A stretch of DNA of 64,000 nucleotides, taken from Devosia sp. Lineage in GTDB: Bacteria; Pseudomonadota; Alphaproteobacteria; Rhizobiales; Devosiaceae. Location of the stretch: the NCBI RefSeq assembly GCF_014860165.1, contig NZ_JACZKG010000017.1, forward strand, positions 28,159 through 92,158, in the 5' to 3' direction. Below, piece by piece: positions 30,943-39,776 of the stretch. Below the pieces are notes generated by a model. That model worked only from the letters and a program-made list of their open reading frames with translations, did not search any database and was not told the origin of the DNA. The translations under genes were made by a program, and so were the position numbers. Each line of letters begins with the position of its first letter. Position 1 is the first letter of the stretch.

Positions 30943-31904
30943 TCAGCAGGCACGTTCAGCCGGTAGCGGACGCCATCGGCCTCGACGCGGAAATCGGCGG
31001 TACCACCGACCGAGAGCGGCACGATGCGCTCGAGGACCAGCGTGCCGAAGTGCGGCTCGTGCTGGACGGGGGCGACGTCAATGCCCGTCTCCTGCCATTC
31101 GATGACGAGGTGTGGGGGTTGATCGGGCGGGTGAACCACGCGCGCGTCGATCCAGACTTGCCCGGGCTGCCCATCGGCCAGCGCGCCATGGCGGATCGCG
31201 TTGGCGCCCAGTTCATGAATGGCGAGGCCGATATGCAGCGACGCATTGGGACCCAGCAGGGGATTTTGACCGGTGACACGAACGTGGGGAAGGATGGCGT
31301 GGCCGACCCGCGTGAGCTGCGAGGTTATCAGCGACTGCAGATAGGTACCGCGCCAATTGCTCTCGGTCACCAGATCCTGCGTGCTGGACAGCGCGTGGAG
31401 CCGGCCGCGGAACCGGTCCAGAAAGTCCTTGATGCTGCCGCTGTGGTGCGCGGTCTGCATGGCAACGGACTGCACGATGGCCAACAGGTTCTTGGAGCGA
31501 TGGCTGACCTCGCGCAACAGCGTTGCCACGGCAATTTCCCGCGCGCGCTCCTCGGTCCGGTCGGTGACGACTGTGGTGACACCCAGTTCGTCCGACACCA
31601 TCCTTGCCTCGAAATAGTGGCGGCGAAGACCTTCGCCAATTTCGAACTCGATGATTTGGTCGTCGGTGGTAGTGCGTGCCCGATCAAAGGCTTCCGCGAA
31701 GGCAAAGGCGGTTTCGGCAGGCAGGAAATCAGCCTCGGTGCCGCCGATCACCGCCTGCCCGGACCATGCCGCAGGCAGGTTCTCCGCCATGTCGAAACGG
31801 TGGTCCGGCCCCTGGTGCAAGATGCAAATTCCCTGCGCGCGCAAGCCTGCGGACAAGGCGCCCAACCTCATCTGCGTCTGCGGATCAAGCGGGGAGGGGG
31901 GCAT
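30927..31904 (-). CDS. HWE-family histidine kinase (soluble, PAS-like N-terminus)
   Basis: LLREVSHRSKNLLAIVQSVAMQT; AIHELGANAIRHGAL; WxE motif IEWQETG. Confidence 0.92.
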   Translation of the reverse strand: MPPSPLDPQTQMRLGALSAGLRAQGICILHQGPDHRFDMAENLPAAWSGQAVIGGTEADFLPAETAFAFAEAFDRARTTTDDQIIEFEIGEGLRRHYFEARMVSDELGVTTVVTDRTEERAREIAVATLLREVSHRSKNLLAIVQSVAMQTAHHSGSIKDFLDRFRGRLHALSSTQDLVTESNWRGTYLQSLITSQLTRVGHAILPHVRVTGQNPLLGPNASLHIGLAIHELGANAIRHGALADGQPGQVWIDARVVHPPDQPPHLVIEWQETGIDVAPVQHEPHFGTLVLERIVPLSVGGTADFRVEADGVRYRLNVPADQFES

Positions 31905-31931
31905 AAGGGAAAGCCTTGGAAGCTGCCGGGA

Positions 31932-31962
31932 AACAAAACGGCCCCGCTGTGGAGCGAGGCCG
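31932..31962 (-). terminator. rho-independent terminator after the DUF1328 gene
   Basis: Minus strand ggcctcgct-ccac-agcggggcc followed by gttttgttt. Confidence 0.75.
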
Positions 31963-31995
31963 CATCAAATGGCTGGCCGGGCTGCACCGAGAGGG

Positions 31996-32160
31996 TCAGG
32001 CACGCCGGAAGAAGCCGATGACCAGCGAGATGACCAAGAAGGCCAGGAACAGGAAGAACAGAATCTGGGCGATGCCGGCCGAGGCGCCAGCGATGCCGCT
32101 GAAGCCGAGAACGCCCGCGATAAGCGCGATAACGAGGAAGACGAGTGCGTAGTAGAGCAT
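31996..32160 (-). CDS. DUF1328 family small membrane protein (54 aa)
   Basis: Translated by hand: [54 protein letters not shown]; absent from ORF track (<60 aa). Confidence 0.93.
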   Translation of the reverse strand: MLYYALVFLVIALIAGVLGFSGIAGASAGIAQILFFLFLAFLVISLVIGFFRRA

Positions 32161-32192
32161 GTCACTCTCCTAATCGAAGTTATTGGTCTTAC

Positions 32193-32217
32193 AACGGTTC
32201 TCGCGTTGGGGGGTTCC
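32193..32217 (-). promoter_or_regulatory. EcfG-type promoter for DUF1328 gene
   Basis: Minus strand GGAAC-N16-CGTT, 33 nt upstream of ATG. Confidence 0.85.
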
Positions 32218-32227
32218 TGATGGGCAA

Positions 32228-32253
32228 CAAAAAAGGCCGGGTGTTCCCGGCCT
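32228..32253 (-). terminator. rho-independent terminator after phyR
   Basis: Minus strand aaggccggg-aaca-cccggcctttttt. Confidence 0.85.
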
Positions 32254-32274
32254 TGTTGGTCGAGCGGAGAGCCG

Positions 32275-33069
32275 TCAGGCCGCAGCACGCGAGCCTTCGT
32301 CAAAGAACAGCGCCTGGCTGATCAGCGCCTTCACCATGTCGGGATTGAACGGCTTGGTGACGAGGAAGGTCGGCTCTGGCCGTTCGCCGGTCAAAAGGCG
32401 TTCCGGGAAGGCGGTGATGAAGATCACCGGCACGGAATGGCTGTTGAGGATATCGTTGACCGCGTCGATACCCGAACTGCCATCGGCGAGCTGGATATCG
32501 GCCAGGATCATGCGCGGCTGGGTCTGGGCAAACAGGTTGACCGCTTCCTTATGCGTGCGCGCGACGCTCACCACCTTGTGGCCGAGGCTCTCGACGAGCT
32601 GCTCGATATCCATGGCGATCAAGGGCTCATCCTCGATGATCATGATTTCGGTGGCGACCTGGCGGGAAATTTCGATCGAGGCTTCCTCGAGCAGCGAGTT
32701 GAACTCGGCCTCGGAGACGGAGAGAATTTCGGCAGCCTGTCCATGGGTGAAGCCTTCCACGGCGACCAGCAGGAAAGCCTGTCGTGGACGTGGCGCCAGG
32801 TTGGCAAGGTTGGTGGCCGCGCGCTTCTCCCACGCAAAGGTGGAGGTGGGGTGGGGCACGTTCACCGCCGATGTCGAGAACAGCGCCGAAAACAGCTTGT
32901 AGAGCGCTATGCGATCGTTGGACGCCTCGGGGAACAGCGAGATATCGGCGATGAGAGCTTCAAGGGTCGCCGCAACATAGGCATCGCCTGAGGTTTGCGA
33001 CCCGGTTACAGCACGGGAAAACCGCCGCAGATACGGCAGGTGCGGAGCAATCCGCGTGGACAAAGTCAT
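32275..33069 (-). CDS. phyR: PhyR: sigma-like domain plus receiver, general stress response anti-anti-sigma
   Basis: N-terminal sigma-like domain (LPYLRRFSRAVTGSQTSGDAYVAATLEALI...HGQAAEILSVSEAEFNSLLEEA) fused to REC (MIIEDEPLIAMDIEQLVESLGH...ILADIQLADG...TKPFN). Confidence 0.97.
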   Translation of the reverse strand: MTLSTRIAPHLPYLRRFSRAVTGSQTSGDAYVAATLEALIADISLFPEASNDRIALYKLFSALFSTSAVNVPHPTSTFAWEKRAATNLANLAPRPRQAFLLVAVEGFTHGQAAEILSVSEAEFNSLLEEASIEISRQVATEIMIIEDEPLIAMDIEQLVESLGHKVVSVARTHKEAVNLFAQTQPRMILADIQLADGSSGIDAVNDILNSHSVPVIFITAFPERLLTGERPEPTFLVTKPFNPDMVKALISQALFFDEGSRAAA

Positions 33070-33120
33070 TAAGTGAACTCCCAGTGACGCTTACGGCTCG
33101 TGGTTGACACGAAACCAGAA

Positions 33121-33146
33121 AACGTGACTTCCCCGAACAAAGTTCC
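33121..33146 (-). promoter_or_regulatory. EcfG-type promoter for phyR
   Basis: Minus strand GGAAC-N17-CGTT, 51 nt upstream of the phyR start. Confidence 0.9.
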
Positions 33147-33155
33147 GAGCCGCCC

Positions 33156-33180
33156 GGAACTTTTTTTGCCATGATGCATT
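33156..33180 (+). promoter_or_regulatory. EcfG-type promoter (near match) for nepR-ecfG
   Basis: GGAAC-N16-CATT divergent from the phyR promoter. Confidence 0.7.
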
Positions 33181-33230
33181 GTTGGCCAAACGCGGGCAAT
33201 TTCAACCATATCTGACGGTCTAGACACGGC

Positions 33231-33452
33231 ATGATGAAGGAAAAACTGGTGACCCAGCAACGTATGCGGACGCAGGCGGGGCGGGCAGAAGATGGGCTGG
33301 GTCCCAATACGGACATCGGTGCACGGCTGCGCGCCCTCTATGGAGCAGTGCAGGAAGAGGGGGTTCCTGACCAACTGCTCGATCTGCTCGAACGGCTCGA
33401 TAGTGCCGAACAGGCGCAGCGGACTAAGAATGCTGCTCGTGACGGAGAATAG
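33231..33452 (+). CDS. nepR: NepR family anti-sigma factor
   Basis: IGARLRALYGAVQEEGVPDQLLDLLERLD NepR signature; between phyR and ecfG. Confidence 0.94.
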   Translation: MMKEKLVTQQRMRTQAGRAEDGLGPNTDIGARLRALYGAVQEEGVPDQLLDLLERLDSAEQAQRTKNAARDGE

Positions 33453-34011
33453 CGCGGTGGCCGCTGAACCGACTTCATTCAAGCGCGAAATGCTGGCAAC
33501 CTTGCCGAGCCTGCGCGCCTTTGCCGTGTCGCTGACAGGCAAGCACGACAAGGCGGATGATCTCGTGCAGGATACAGTGATGAAGGCCTGGGCAAAACAG
33601 TCCAGCTTCGAGATGGGCACCAATATCAAGGCCTGGCTCTTCACCATCCTGCGCAACGAGTTCTACAGCCAGATGCGCAAGCGCGGCCGCGAGGTGCAGG
33701 ACAGCGACGGTGCCTTTACCGAGCGCCTTTCGGTCCATCCGGCCCAGTATGGCTCGATGGACATGCAGGATTTCAAGAAGGCCCTGGCGCAGTTGCCGGA
33801 TGACCAGCGCGAAGCGGTGATCCTGATCGGCGCTTCCGGCTTTTCTTATGAGGAAGCCGCGGAGATCTGCGATTGCGCGGTTGGCACGATGAAGAGCCGG
33901 GTGAGCCGTGCGCGAACGCGGCTGCAGGACATCCTCAAGATAACAGGCGAAGCCGATTACGGCCCGGACGCGGTCTCGGCCCAGGTCACCACCAGCAATC
34001 ATTCGTTCTAG
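33430..34011 (+). CDS. ecfG: EcfG family sigma factor
   Basis: LPSLRAFAVSLTGKHDKADDLVQDTVMKAWAKQSSFEMGTNIKAWLFTILRNEFYSQMRKRGREVQD; overlaps nepR 3' end. Confidence 0.96.
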   Translation: MLLVTENSAVAAEPTSFKREMLATLPSLRAFAVSLTGKHDKADDLVQDTVMKAWAKQSSFEMGTNIKAWLFTILRNEFYSQMRKRGREVQDSDGAFTERLSVHPAQYGSMDMQDFKKALAQLPDDQREAVILIGASGFSYEEAAEICDCAVGTMKSRVSRARTRLQDILKITGEADYGPDAVSAQVTTSNHSF

Positions 34012-34376
34012 CGGCGAGCGGCCAGCGCCTGTCGAACGGCGCTGGCCATCGCATCCTCCGGTATCGGCTTGGGGAGGACAGTGAGGTCCGGAAAAGCACC
34101 GGGTCCATGACCCACGGTCACGTCGGCTGTGGTGAGGACAGTGGGTACGCTGGCCTTCCGGAGCTGGTCCACCAGTTGCAGTGCTGCGGCATCGCGACTG
34201 CGAATCTCGACGACGGCAATGCCGATCTCGGGCCAATAGGTCTGCAGGGTCTGCGCCTCCGCAGCCGTGCCGGCAAACAGTGTTTTGCCGACGCCGAGCG
34301 CTTCGAGCATGCGCTGGATATCGAGCGCGATCAGGAATTCTTCCTCGACCACGAGGGCCGTCTGGCCGTTGAGCAT
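34008..34376 (-). CDS. single-domain receiver protein with Glu at predicted phosphoacceptor position
   Basis: ALVVEEEFLIALDIQRMLEALG...IGIAVVEIRSRD...LPKPI; 3' end overlaps ecfG by 4 nt. Confidence 0.85.
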   Translation of the reverse strand: MLNGQTALVVEEEFLIALDIQRMLEALGVGKTLFAGTAAEAQTLQTYWPEIGIAVVEIRSRDAAALQLVDQLRKASVPTVLTTADVTVGHGPGAFPDLTVLPKPIPEDAMASAVRQALAARR

Positions 34377-34449
34377 GTCTGGTTCCGTCCTCTGGAACTT
34401 TTCAGTGAGCCAGCGCGCGCGCAGCTGTCATTTAAGTTTGACATGTCCG

Positions 34450-34475
34450 GGAACGGCAGGCGGCTCCGTCGCGTT
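34450..34475 (+). promoter_or_regulatory. EcfG-type promoter for Crp/Fnr gene
   Basis: GGAAC-N17-CGTT (exact). Confidence 0.8.
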
Positions 34476-34543
34476 GGATGCAGACATCCATCCAGCGTCA
34501 ATGGTGCCGTTTGAGTCTCGTTCTCCCCAGTTCCGGACGCAGG

Positions 34544-35266
34544 GTGCCCTGCGAGCAGTGTCCGCTCCGTGCCCTGCCCAGCTTTCGAGAATTCGAGGCG
34601 CAGGAGTTGAGTTTCGTTTCCTCGTTCAAGACCGGCGAACTGGTCGCGGAGGCGGGCACGACGCTGCTGTCGGAGGGGAGCCATAGCGCTCATCTTTATA
34701 CCGTGCTCTCAGGCTGGGCCTTCCGGTACAAGACGCTGCCGGACGGGCGCCGGCAGATCCTCAACTATATGTTGCCCGGGGACCTTGTGGGCCTGCAGGG
34801 ATCGGTCATCGGCGAGATGCAGCATTCGGTGGAGGCCCTGTCGCCCCTCGTGCTATGCGTGTTTCAACGCAATCGGCTCAGTGAATTATTCCGCAATCAT
34901 CCGGGGCTCGGCTTCGACATCACCTGGCTTGCCGCGCAGGAAGAACGCATGCTCGACGATCACCTGCTGAGCCTGGGCCGGCGTACCGCCATCGAACGGG
35001 CGGCGTACCTGATCGCGTTCCTCTATCAAAGGGCTGCCTCGGTTGGCTTGGCCGGATCGCGCAGCCTTTATGTGCCTATCACCCAGATGCATGTTGCCGA
35101 TACGCTGGGGCTTTCCATCGTTCACACCAACAAGACACTGCGCAAGCTGGCCGACCAGGCGCTGATCCGCTGGCTCGACCGGTCCTGCGAAATTCTCGAC
35201 GTGCCCGGGTTGATGGCGGTGGCCGGCTGGGACGGGCTGCCCGCGCGCCGACGGCCCCTCATATGA
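34544..35266 (+). CDS. Crp/Fnr family transcriptional regulator
   Basis: CEQCPLRALPSFREFEAQELSFVSSFKTGELVAEAGTTLLSEGS; HTH TQMHVADTLGLSIVHTNKTLRKL; GTG start 34544 preferred (ORF track 34478). Confidence 0.9.
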   Translation: MPCEQCPLRALPSFREFEAQELSFVSSFKTGELVAEAGTTLLSEGSHSAHLYTVLSGWAFRYKTLPDGRRQILNYMLPGDLVGLQGSVIGEMQHSVEALSPLVLCVFQRNRLSELFRNHPGLGFDITWLAAQEERMLDDHLLSLGRRTAIERAAYLIAFLYQRAASVGLAGSRSLYVPITQMHVADTLGLSIVHTNKTLRKLADQALIRWLDRSCEILDVPGLMAVAGWDGLPARRRPLI

Positions 35267-35351
35267 TCCGCCCAGCAGCCTCAAATCCGCCATCGCCCTG
35301 GGTCATGGGGGTGCGGCAATCGATCTGCCCCGCGCCGCTGGTATTATCCGA

Positions 35352-36776
35352 ATGAATATGGTGGGCATTGCGAGCGGATTGGGCAACCAGGAGCAGGGAA
35401 CGGTAGTGAAGCGTCACCTTGGCCAGCGACTGGTCGTTTTTGTGTCGCTGGCACTGGTGATGCTGGCGGCCGTGGCCGCCCTGGTGCTGGTGCGGGGCAT
35501 CGACCGGCAGATCAGCGACGTGATTCACACGCATGAGGTGCGCAACCATGCGCGGGAGCTCACTATCGCGCTCAGCGAGGCCGAGAGTGCACAGCGGGGC
35601 TACCTGCTGACGCAGGATCAGAGCTATCTCGAACCCTATCAGGGCGCCGCGGCGGCGATCGAGATGCGGCTGCTGTCGCTGACCGCTCTCACCAGCGGCG
35701 ACGCCGAACAGGCGGCGCGGGTGCGCAGCATTTCCAGCGAGATTGTCACCAAGACGGCTGAAATGGCTCGGACGGTCGCCTTGGTGCAGGAGCAGCGCGG
35801 CGCCGAGGCTCGGGTCCTCATCGAGACGGGGATGGGCGAGCGGCTGATGGACAATCTGCGGCTGGCACTGGAGCAGTTCATTGGTGAAGAGAACCAGAAG
35901 CTGTTCGACCGCAACCGGGAGATCGACCAGTCGCGACGCCTGCTGGTTGGCGCCATCATCACCGCATTGGCCGGCGCGGTGCTGCTGGCCTATATGCTGA
36001 TTTCCCGGACGCAGCGGCAAGTCAGCGCCCTGGCGGAGAGCAAGGATCGCCTGTTGACCGAAAACGAGGTCCTCGAAGCCCATGTGCTGGATCGGACCCA
36101 TGCCCTGCAGGAGGCGCGCGAGCATGCCGAGCGGGAGCGGCAGCGGGTGGAGGCGCTGTTGCAGGACGCCAATCACCGCATCGGCAATTCGCTGGCAACC
36201 GTATCGTCACTGCTCGGCCTGCAACTGCTGCGCAGCAAATCGGACGAGGTGCGCGCGGCGCTGGAAGCGGCACGGTCGCGCGTGCATGCCATCGCCTCGG
36301 CACATCGCCGGTTGCGCCTGGGCGGCGATTTCGAAACCGCCAGCGCCGACGAGTTCCTCGACGCCGTGCTGGAAGATATCGCGGCCACGGCCGGCGACTC
36401 GAAAAACATCCGGCTAGCGGGGGATTTCGACCCCATCGTCGTTGGTGCACGCGATGCAACGACGCTGGGAATTCTCGTGGGAGAACTGGTGACCAATGCG
36501 GTCAAGCATGCCTTTCCGGGCGGACGTAACGGCACGATCACCGTGACGCTCAAGCGCGACGAGGCCGGCGTGCCCACGCTGCGGGTGCTGGACGATGGCG
36601 TGGGCATATCAGGCGAACACCTGCCCGGCGAGGGCGGGCTGGGATCGGTCATCGTCAGGCAATTGGCAACCCAGTTTGGTGGCGAACCGCATTATGAACG
36701 GCGGTCGGGCGGCGGCCTGAGCGTCAGCGTGTCGCTGCCCGGCATTGAGGGCGCACGCTCGCCCGAAGGGCACTGA
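35352..36776 (+). CDS. CHASE3-like sensor histidine kinase, HisKA_2 type
   Basis: Two TMs flanking a CHASE3-like helix region (SEAESAQRGYLLTQDQSYLEPY); LLQDANHRIGNSLATVSSLLGLQ; LVGELVTNAVKHAF. Confidence 0.88.
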   Translation: MNMVGIASGLGNQEQGTVVKRHLGQRLVVFVSLALVMLAAVAALVLVRGIDRQISDVIHTHEVRNHARELTIALSEAESAQRGYLLTQDQSYLEPYQGAAAAIEMRLLSLTALTSGDAEQAARVRSISSEIVTKTAEMARTVALVQEQRGAEARVLIETGMGERLMDNLRLALEQFIGEENQKLFDRNREIDQSRRLLVGAIITALAGAVLLAYMLISRTQRQVSALAESKDRLLTENEVLEAHVLDRTHALQEAREHAERERQRVEALLQDANHRIGNSLATVSSLLGLQLLRSKSDEVRAALEAARSRVHAIASAHRRLRLGGDFETASADEFLDAVLEDIAATAGDSKNIRLAGDFDPIVVGARDATTLGILVGELVTNAVKHAFPGGRNGTITVTLKRDEAGVPTLRVLDDGVGISGEHLPGEGGLGSVIVRQLATQFGGEPHYERRSGGGLSVSVSLPGIEGARSPEGH

Positions 36777-36791
36777 CCAGGAGACCGCTTC

Positions 36792-37754
36792 TTGCGCATT
36801 ATTGCCGTTCTCAACCGCGATGGCGGGACGCTGCGGACCATGGATCTGGAGGCGTTCTGTGCCACTGCCATAGCGATCTTTGCCCGGCACGGACATGAAC
36901 TCGACTGCCGGATCGTCCCGGGTCACGAGGTGAATGCAGCGATCCGCAAGGCAGCGACCACCAGCGGGGTCGATGCCGTCCTGGCAGGGGGCGGCGATGG
37001 CACCATTTCGACCGCTGCGGGGATTGCCTACGAAACCGGCATACCGCTGGCTGTGCTGCCGGTGGGGACGATGAACCTGTTTGCGCGGGCCCTCAAGGTG
37101 CCGCTGGTGCTCGACGAAGCCCTCGAGGCCATCGCGGCCGGCGAGATCGGCGCGGTGGACATTGCGACGGCCAACGGACGTCCCTTCGTGCATCAGTTCG
37201 GCGTGGGCGTCCATGCTCGCCTGGTACGCATTCGTGAGCATATGACCTATGGCAGTCGTGTCGGCAAGATGCTGGCAAGCCTGAGGGCAATTGGCGCCGC
37301 GGCGATCAATCCGCCACAGTTCGACGCCGAATTCCACACTGGCACGGGTATTGAGACCAGGCGGGTGTCGGGGATTGCGGTGTCCAACAATCCGCTCGGC
37401 GAAGGGCAGATCCATGCCGAACGGCTCGATGGGGGTATGCTGGGGGTCTATGTCGCAGCGTCGCTCTCGACATCGGCCCTGCTGAAGCTGGTGGCCGATG
37501 TGTTCATGGGGACCTGGCGGGCCAGTCCGGCCGTTACCGAGAAGGAGGTCACCGAGGTGACCCTGCGCTTTCCCAGGCGCAAACGTGGAGCGCATGCCGT
37601 GATCGACGGCGAACTGATCAAGCTGGATCGCTCGGTGACACTCAAGATCCATCCGGGGGCGCTCAAGGTGCTGAGGCCGAAGCCTGCACTTCTGCCGCAG
37701 GGGCACATAGAAAATCTGGAACCAACCCGTTCCCGCGGCGTTGCGAGTGATTAG
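36792..37754 (+). CDS. diacylglycerol kinase catalytic domain (lipid kinase) protein
   Basis: VDAVLAGGGDGTISTAAGI; PLAVLPVGTMNLFAR; AHAVIDGEL. Confidence 0.93.
   Translation: MRIIAVLNRDGGTLRTMDLEAFCATAIAIFARHGHELDCRIVPGHEVNAAIRKAATTSGVDAVLAGGGDGTISTAAGIAYETGIPLAVLPVGTMNLFARALKVPLVLDEALEAIAAGEIGAVDIATANGRPFVHQFGVGVHARLVRIREHMTYGSRVGKMLASLRAIGAAAINPPQFDAEFHTGTGIETRRVSGIAVSNNPLGEGQIHAERLDGGMLGVYVAASLSTSALLKLVADVFMGTWRASPAVTEKEVTEVTLRFPRRKRGAHAVIDGELIKLDRSVTLKIHPGALKVLRPKPALLPQGHIENLEPTRSRGVASD
37718..37742 (+). promoter_or_regulatory. EcfG-type promoter inside the 3' end of the DAG kinase gene, driving the HWE kinase
   Basis: GGAAC-N16-CGTT (exact). Confidence 0.85.
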
Positions 37755-37806
37755 CCGGGGAGCTTTGGCTGTTGCAGGTTATATTGGGTTAGCGTCAGGA
37801 CGGAAC

Positions 37807-39330
37807 GTGAAAGACAAAGGGGCCCACCTTCCGGACGAGGTTCGGCGGGTCGTGGATGATCCAGTGCGCTTGCACGCGCTGGCGGCGCTGGACGTGCTCG
37901 ATAGCAGTCCCGACGCCGATTTCGAGCGGTTGAGCCGGACCGCTGCCTTTACATTCAAGGCCGACATTGCGCTGGTGACGCTCATCGACAAGGAGCGGCA
38001 GTGGTTTCGTGCGTGCTTCGGCATCGACAATATGACCGAGGCGCTGACCGAAACCTCGTTTTGCGCGCATGCCATCGCCCTGCCGCATGATGAGGACACG
38101 CTGGTGGTGCTCGACGCCACCAGGGACGACCGTTTCAAGCACAATCCGCTGGTGACCGGATGGCCGGGGATTCGCTTCTATGCCGGCGCGGCGATTGTCG
38201 TGGGCGGCCAGAAGGTGGGCTCGCTCTGTGTCATCGGCACGCAGCCGCGGTCGGCGCTGGAACCGGGGCTGGTCGAGCAGCTGGTCAACCTGGCCGGCCT
38301 GACATCGACCCTGTTCTCCCTCAAGGACGAAGCGCGGGTGCGGGCGCGCACTGCGGCCGCCCTGGTCAGGGAGGAATGGCGCCACGCGCTGACCCTGGAG
38401 GCCGGCAAGGTCGGGAGCTGGGTCTGGGACGTGCGGACGGGCGAAGTCGCCTGCAATGACATGTTCCGGCGGATGTATGGACTGGCCGAGGGCGAGACCA
38501 TACGCGCCCAGGATGTGCTTGATGCAACCCACCCCCTGGACCGGCAGATGGTCGAATCGGGCATCGAGGCCAGCTTCCGCGGTGGAATGGACTATAGCGC
38601 CGAAGCGCGCATCGCGGCGACGGGCCGCTGGCTCACCATGCGGGGCCGGGTCTATCAGCGCGATGCCGAGGGCAAGCCGCTGGTGATGATGGGCGTCAGC
38701 ATCGACATTACCGAGAGCAAGCAGAGCGCCGATCACACGCGTCTGCTGCTGCGCGAGCTCAATCATCGGGTGAAGAATACGCTGGCCATGATCCAGTCGG
38801 TGGCGCGGCAGACCATTCGCCAGAACCCCGATCCCAAGGACTTCATCGAGGCCTTTTCGGGTCGCCTCCGCACGATTTCGGATGCGCATGTGCTGCTGGC
38901 AGATCGCGACTGGTCCGGGGTGCAACTGTATGAAGTGATCGCTTCCCAGCTTGGACCCAGCTTCCGCGCCGACCCCGACCGGGCTGAGGTGCGCGGGGAG
39001 GATGTGACGCTGCCGGCCGATCACGCCCTGGGGCTGGGGCTGATCCTGCATGAGTTGACGACCAATGCGCACCACCATGGCGCCTGGTCGAGCGAAGCGG
39101 GCACGGTCAGCATAGACTGGGAAATCAAGCGGAGGCCGACGCGCGGACTGTCACTGACCTGGCGGGAAAGCGGCGGGCCGAAAGTATCGAGGCCCGCCGA
39201 ATTTGGCCTGGGCGCGCGGCTGATCGAGCGGAGCCTGGCAAAGGTGCTGGACAGCGAGGTGGCGCTCAACTTCGAGCCCGACGGGGTGGTCGCCCATGTC
39301 TGGATGCCGCTGCCGGCAGAGGACGCCTAG
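37807..39330 (+). CDS. GAF-PAS HWE-family histidine kinase
   Basis: GAF-like ERLSRTAAFTFKADIALVTLIDKERQWFRACFG; LLLRELNHRVKNTLAMIQSVARQTI; LILHELTTNAHHHGAW; WxE motif LTWRESGG; GTG 37807 start preferred because 37741 overlaps the promoter. Confidence 0.93.
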   Translation: MKDKGAHLPDEVRRVVDDPVRLHALAALDVLDSSPDADFERLSRTAAFTFKADIALVTLIDKERQWFRACFGIDNMTEALTETSFCAHAIALPHDEDTLVVLDATRDDRFKHNPLVTGWPGIRFYAGAAIVVGGQKVGSLCVIGTQPRSALEPGLVEQLVNLAGLTSTLFSLKDEARVRARTAAALVREEWRHALTLEAGKVGSWVWDVRTGEVACNDMFRRMYGLAEGETIRAQDVLDATHPLDRQMVESGIEASFRGGMDYSAEARIAATGRWLTMRGRVYQRDAEGKPLVMMGVSIDITESKQSADHTRLLLRELNHRVKNTLAMIQSVARQTIRQNPDPKDFIEAFSGRLRTISDAHVLLADRDWSGVQLYEVIASQLGPSFRADPDRAEVRGEDVTLPADHALGLGLILHELTTNAHHHGAWSSEAGTVSIDWEIKRRPTRGLSLTWRESGGPKVSRPAEFGLGARLIERSLAKVLDSEVALNFEPDGVVAHVWMPLPAEDA

Positions 39331-39336
39331 CCGGGG

Positions 39337-39774
39337 CTAGTCGTCCTTGGTGTCACCGGTCTTTCGCACCAGCAGATAAGCGGCGAGAGCCGCGGCCGGC
39401 AGGGCGAGAGCCCGGCCGAGCGGCGATTTCAGCACGGCCGGCAAAGCCGTCAGGGCCGCGGTGGTGACAAAGGCGCTGGTCTCGGTGGACCGGCGCTTGG
39501 CGGCCACTTTGCGGCGATGGCGGCCTTCGGAAATGCGCGAGCCGAGATAGACGGCCAGTGCAAGCACCAGGAACAGTGCAGCGCAGATCAGCGCAGCATA
39601 GATGGCGCCATAGAGTTCGGCCAGGGCAAGGAAGCCGGCGACCACGAGAAAGACGACACCGACCAGCCCCATGCCAATCATCACCGCATTGAGGATGATG
39701 GTGTTGCGGAGCCGTTCGGTGATCGCTTCGACCTCGATGCCGAGCAGGGCGGCAAGCGGAACGAGCAGATGCAT
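39337..39774 (-). CDS. phage holin family (superfamily III) / membrane protein
   Basis: Two adjacent TM helices after an amphipathic N-terminus, basic linker, C-terminal TM; pairs with DUF883 gene. Confidence 0.75.
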   Translation of the reverse strand: MHLLVPLAALLGIEVEAITERLRNTIILNAVMIGMGLVGVVFLVVAGFLALAELYGAIYAALICAALFLVLALAVYLGSRISEGRHRRKVAAKRRSTETSAFVTTAALTALPAVLKSPLGRALALPAAALAAYLLVRKTGDTKDD

Positions 39775-39776
39775 GA

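Noticed and set aside
34394-34415. Additional GGAAC (34394) as an EcfG promoter
   Set aside because: No CGTT at 16-17 nt spacing; the correct site is 34450-34475.
39337-39774. Phage holin annotation as evidence of a prophage
   Set aside because: No other phage genes nearby; this family is commonly a chromosomal stress-associated membrane protein paired with DUF883.
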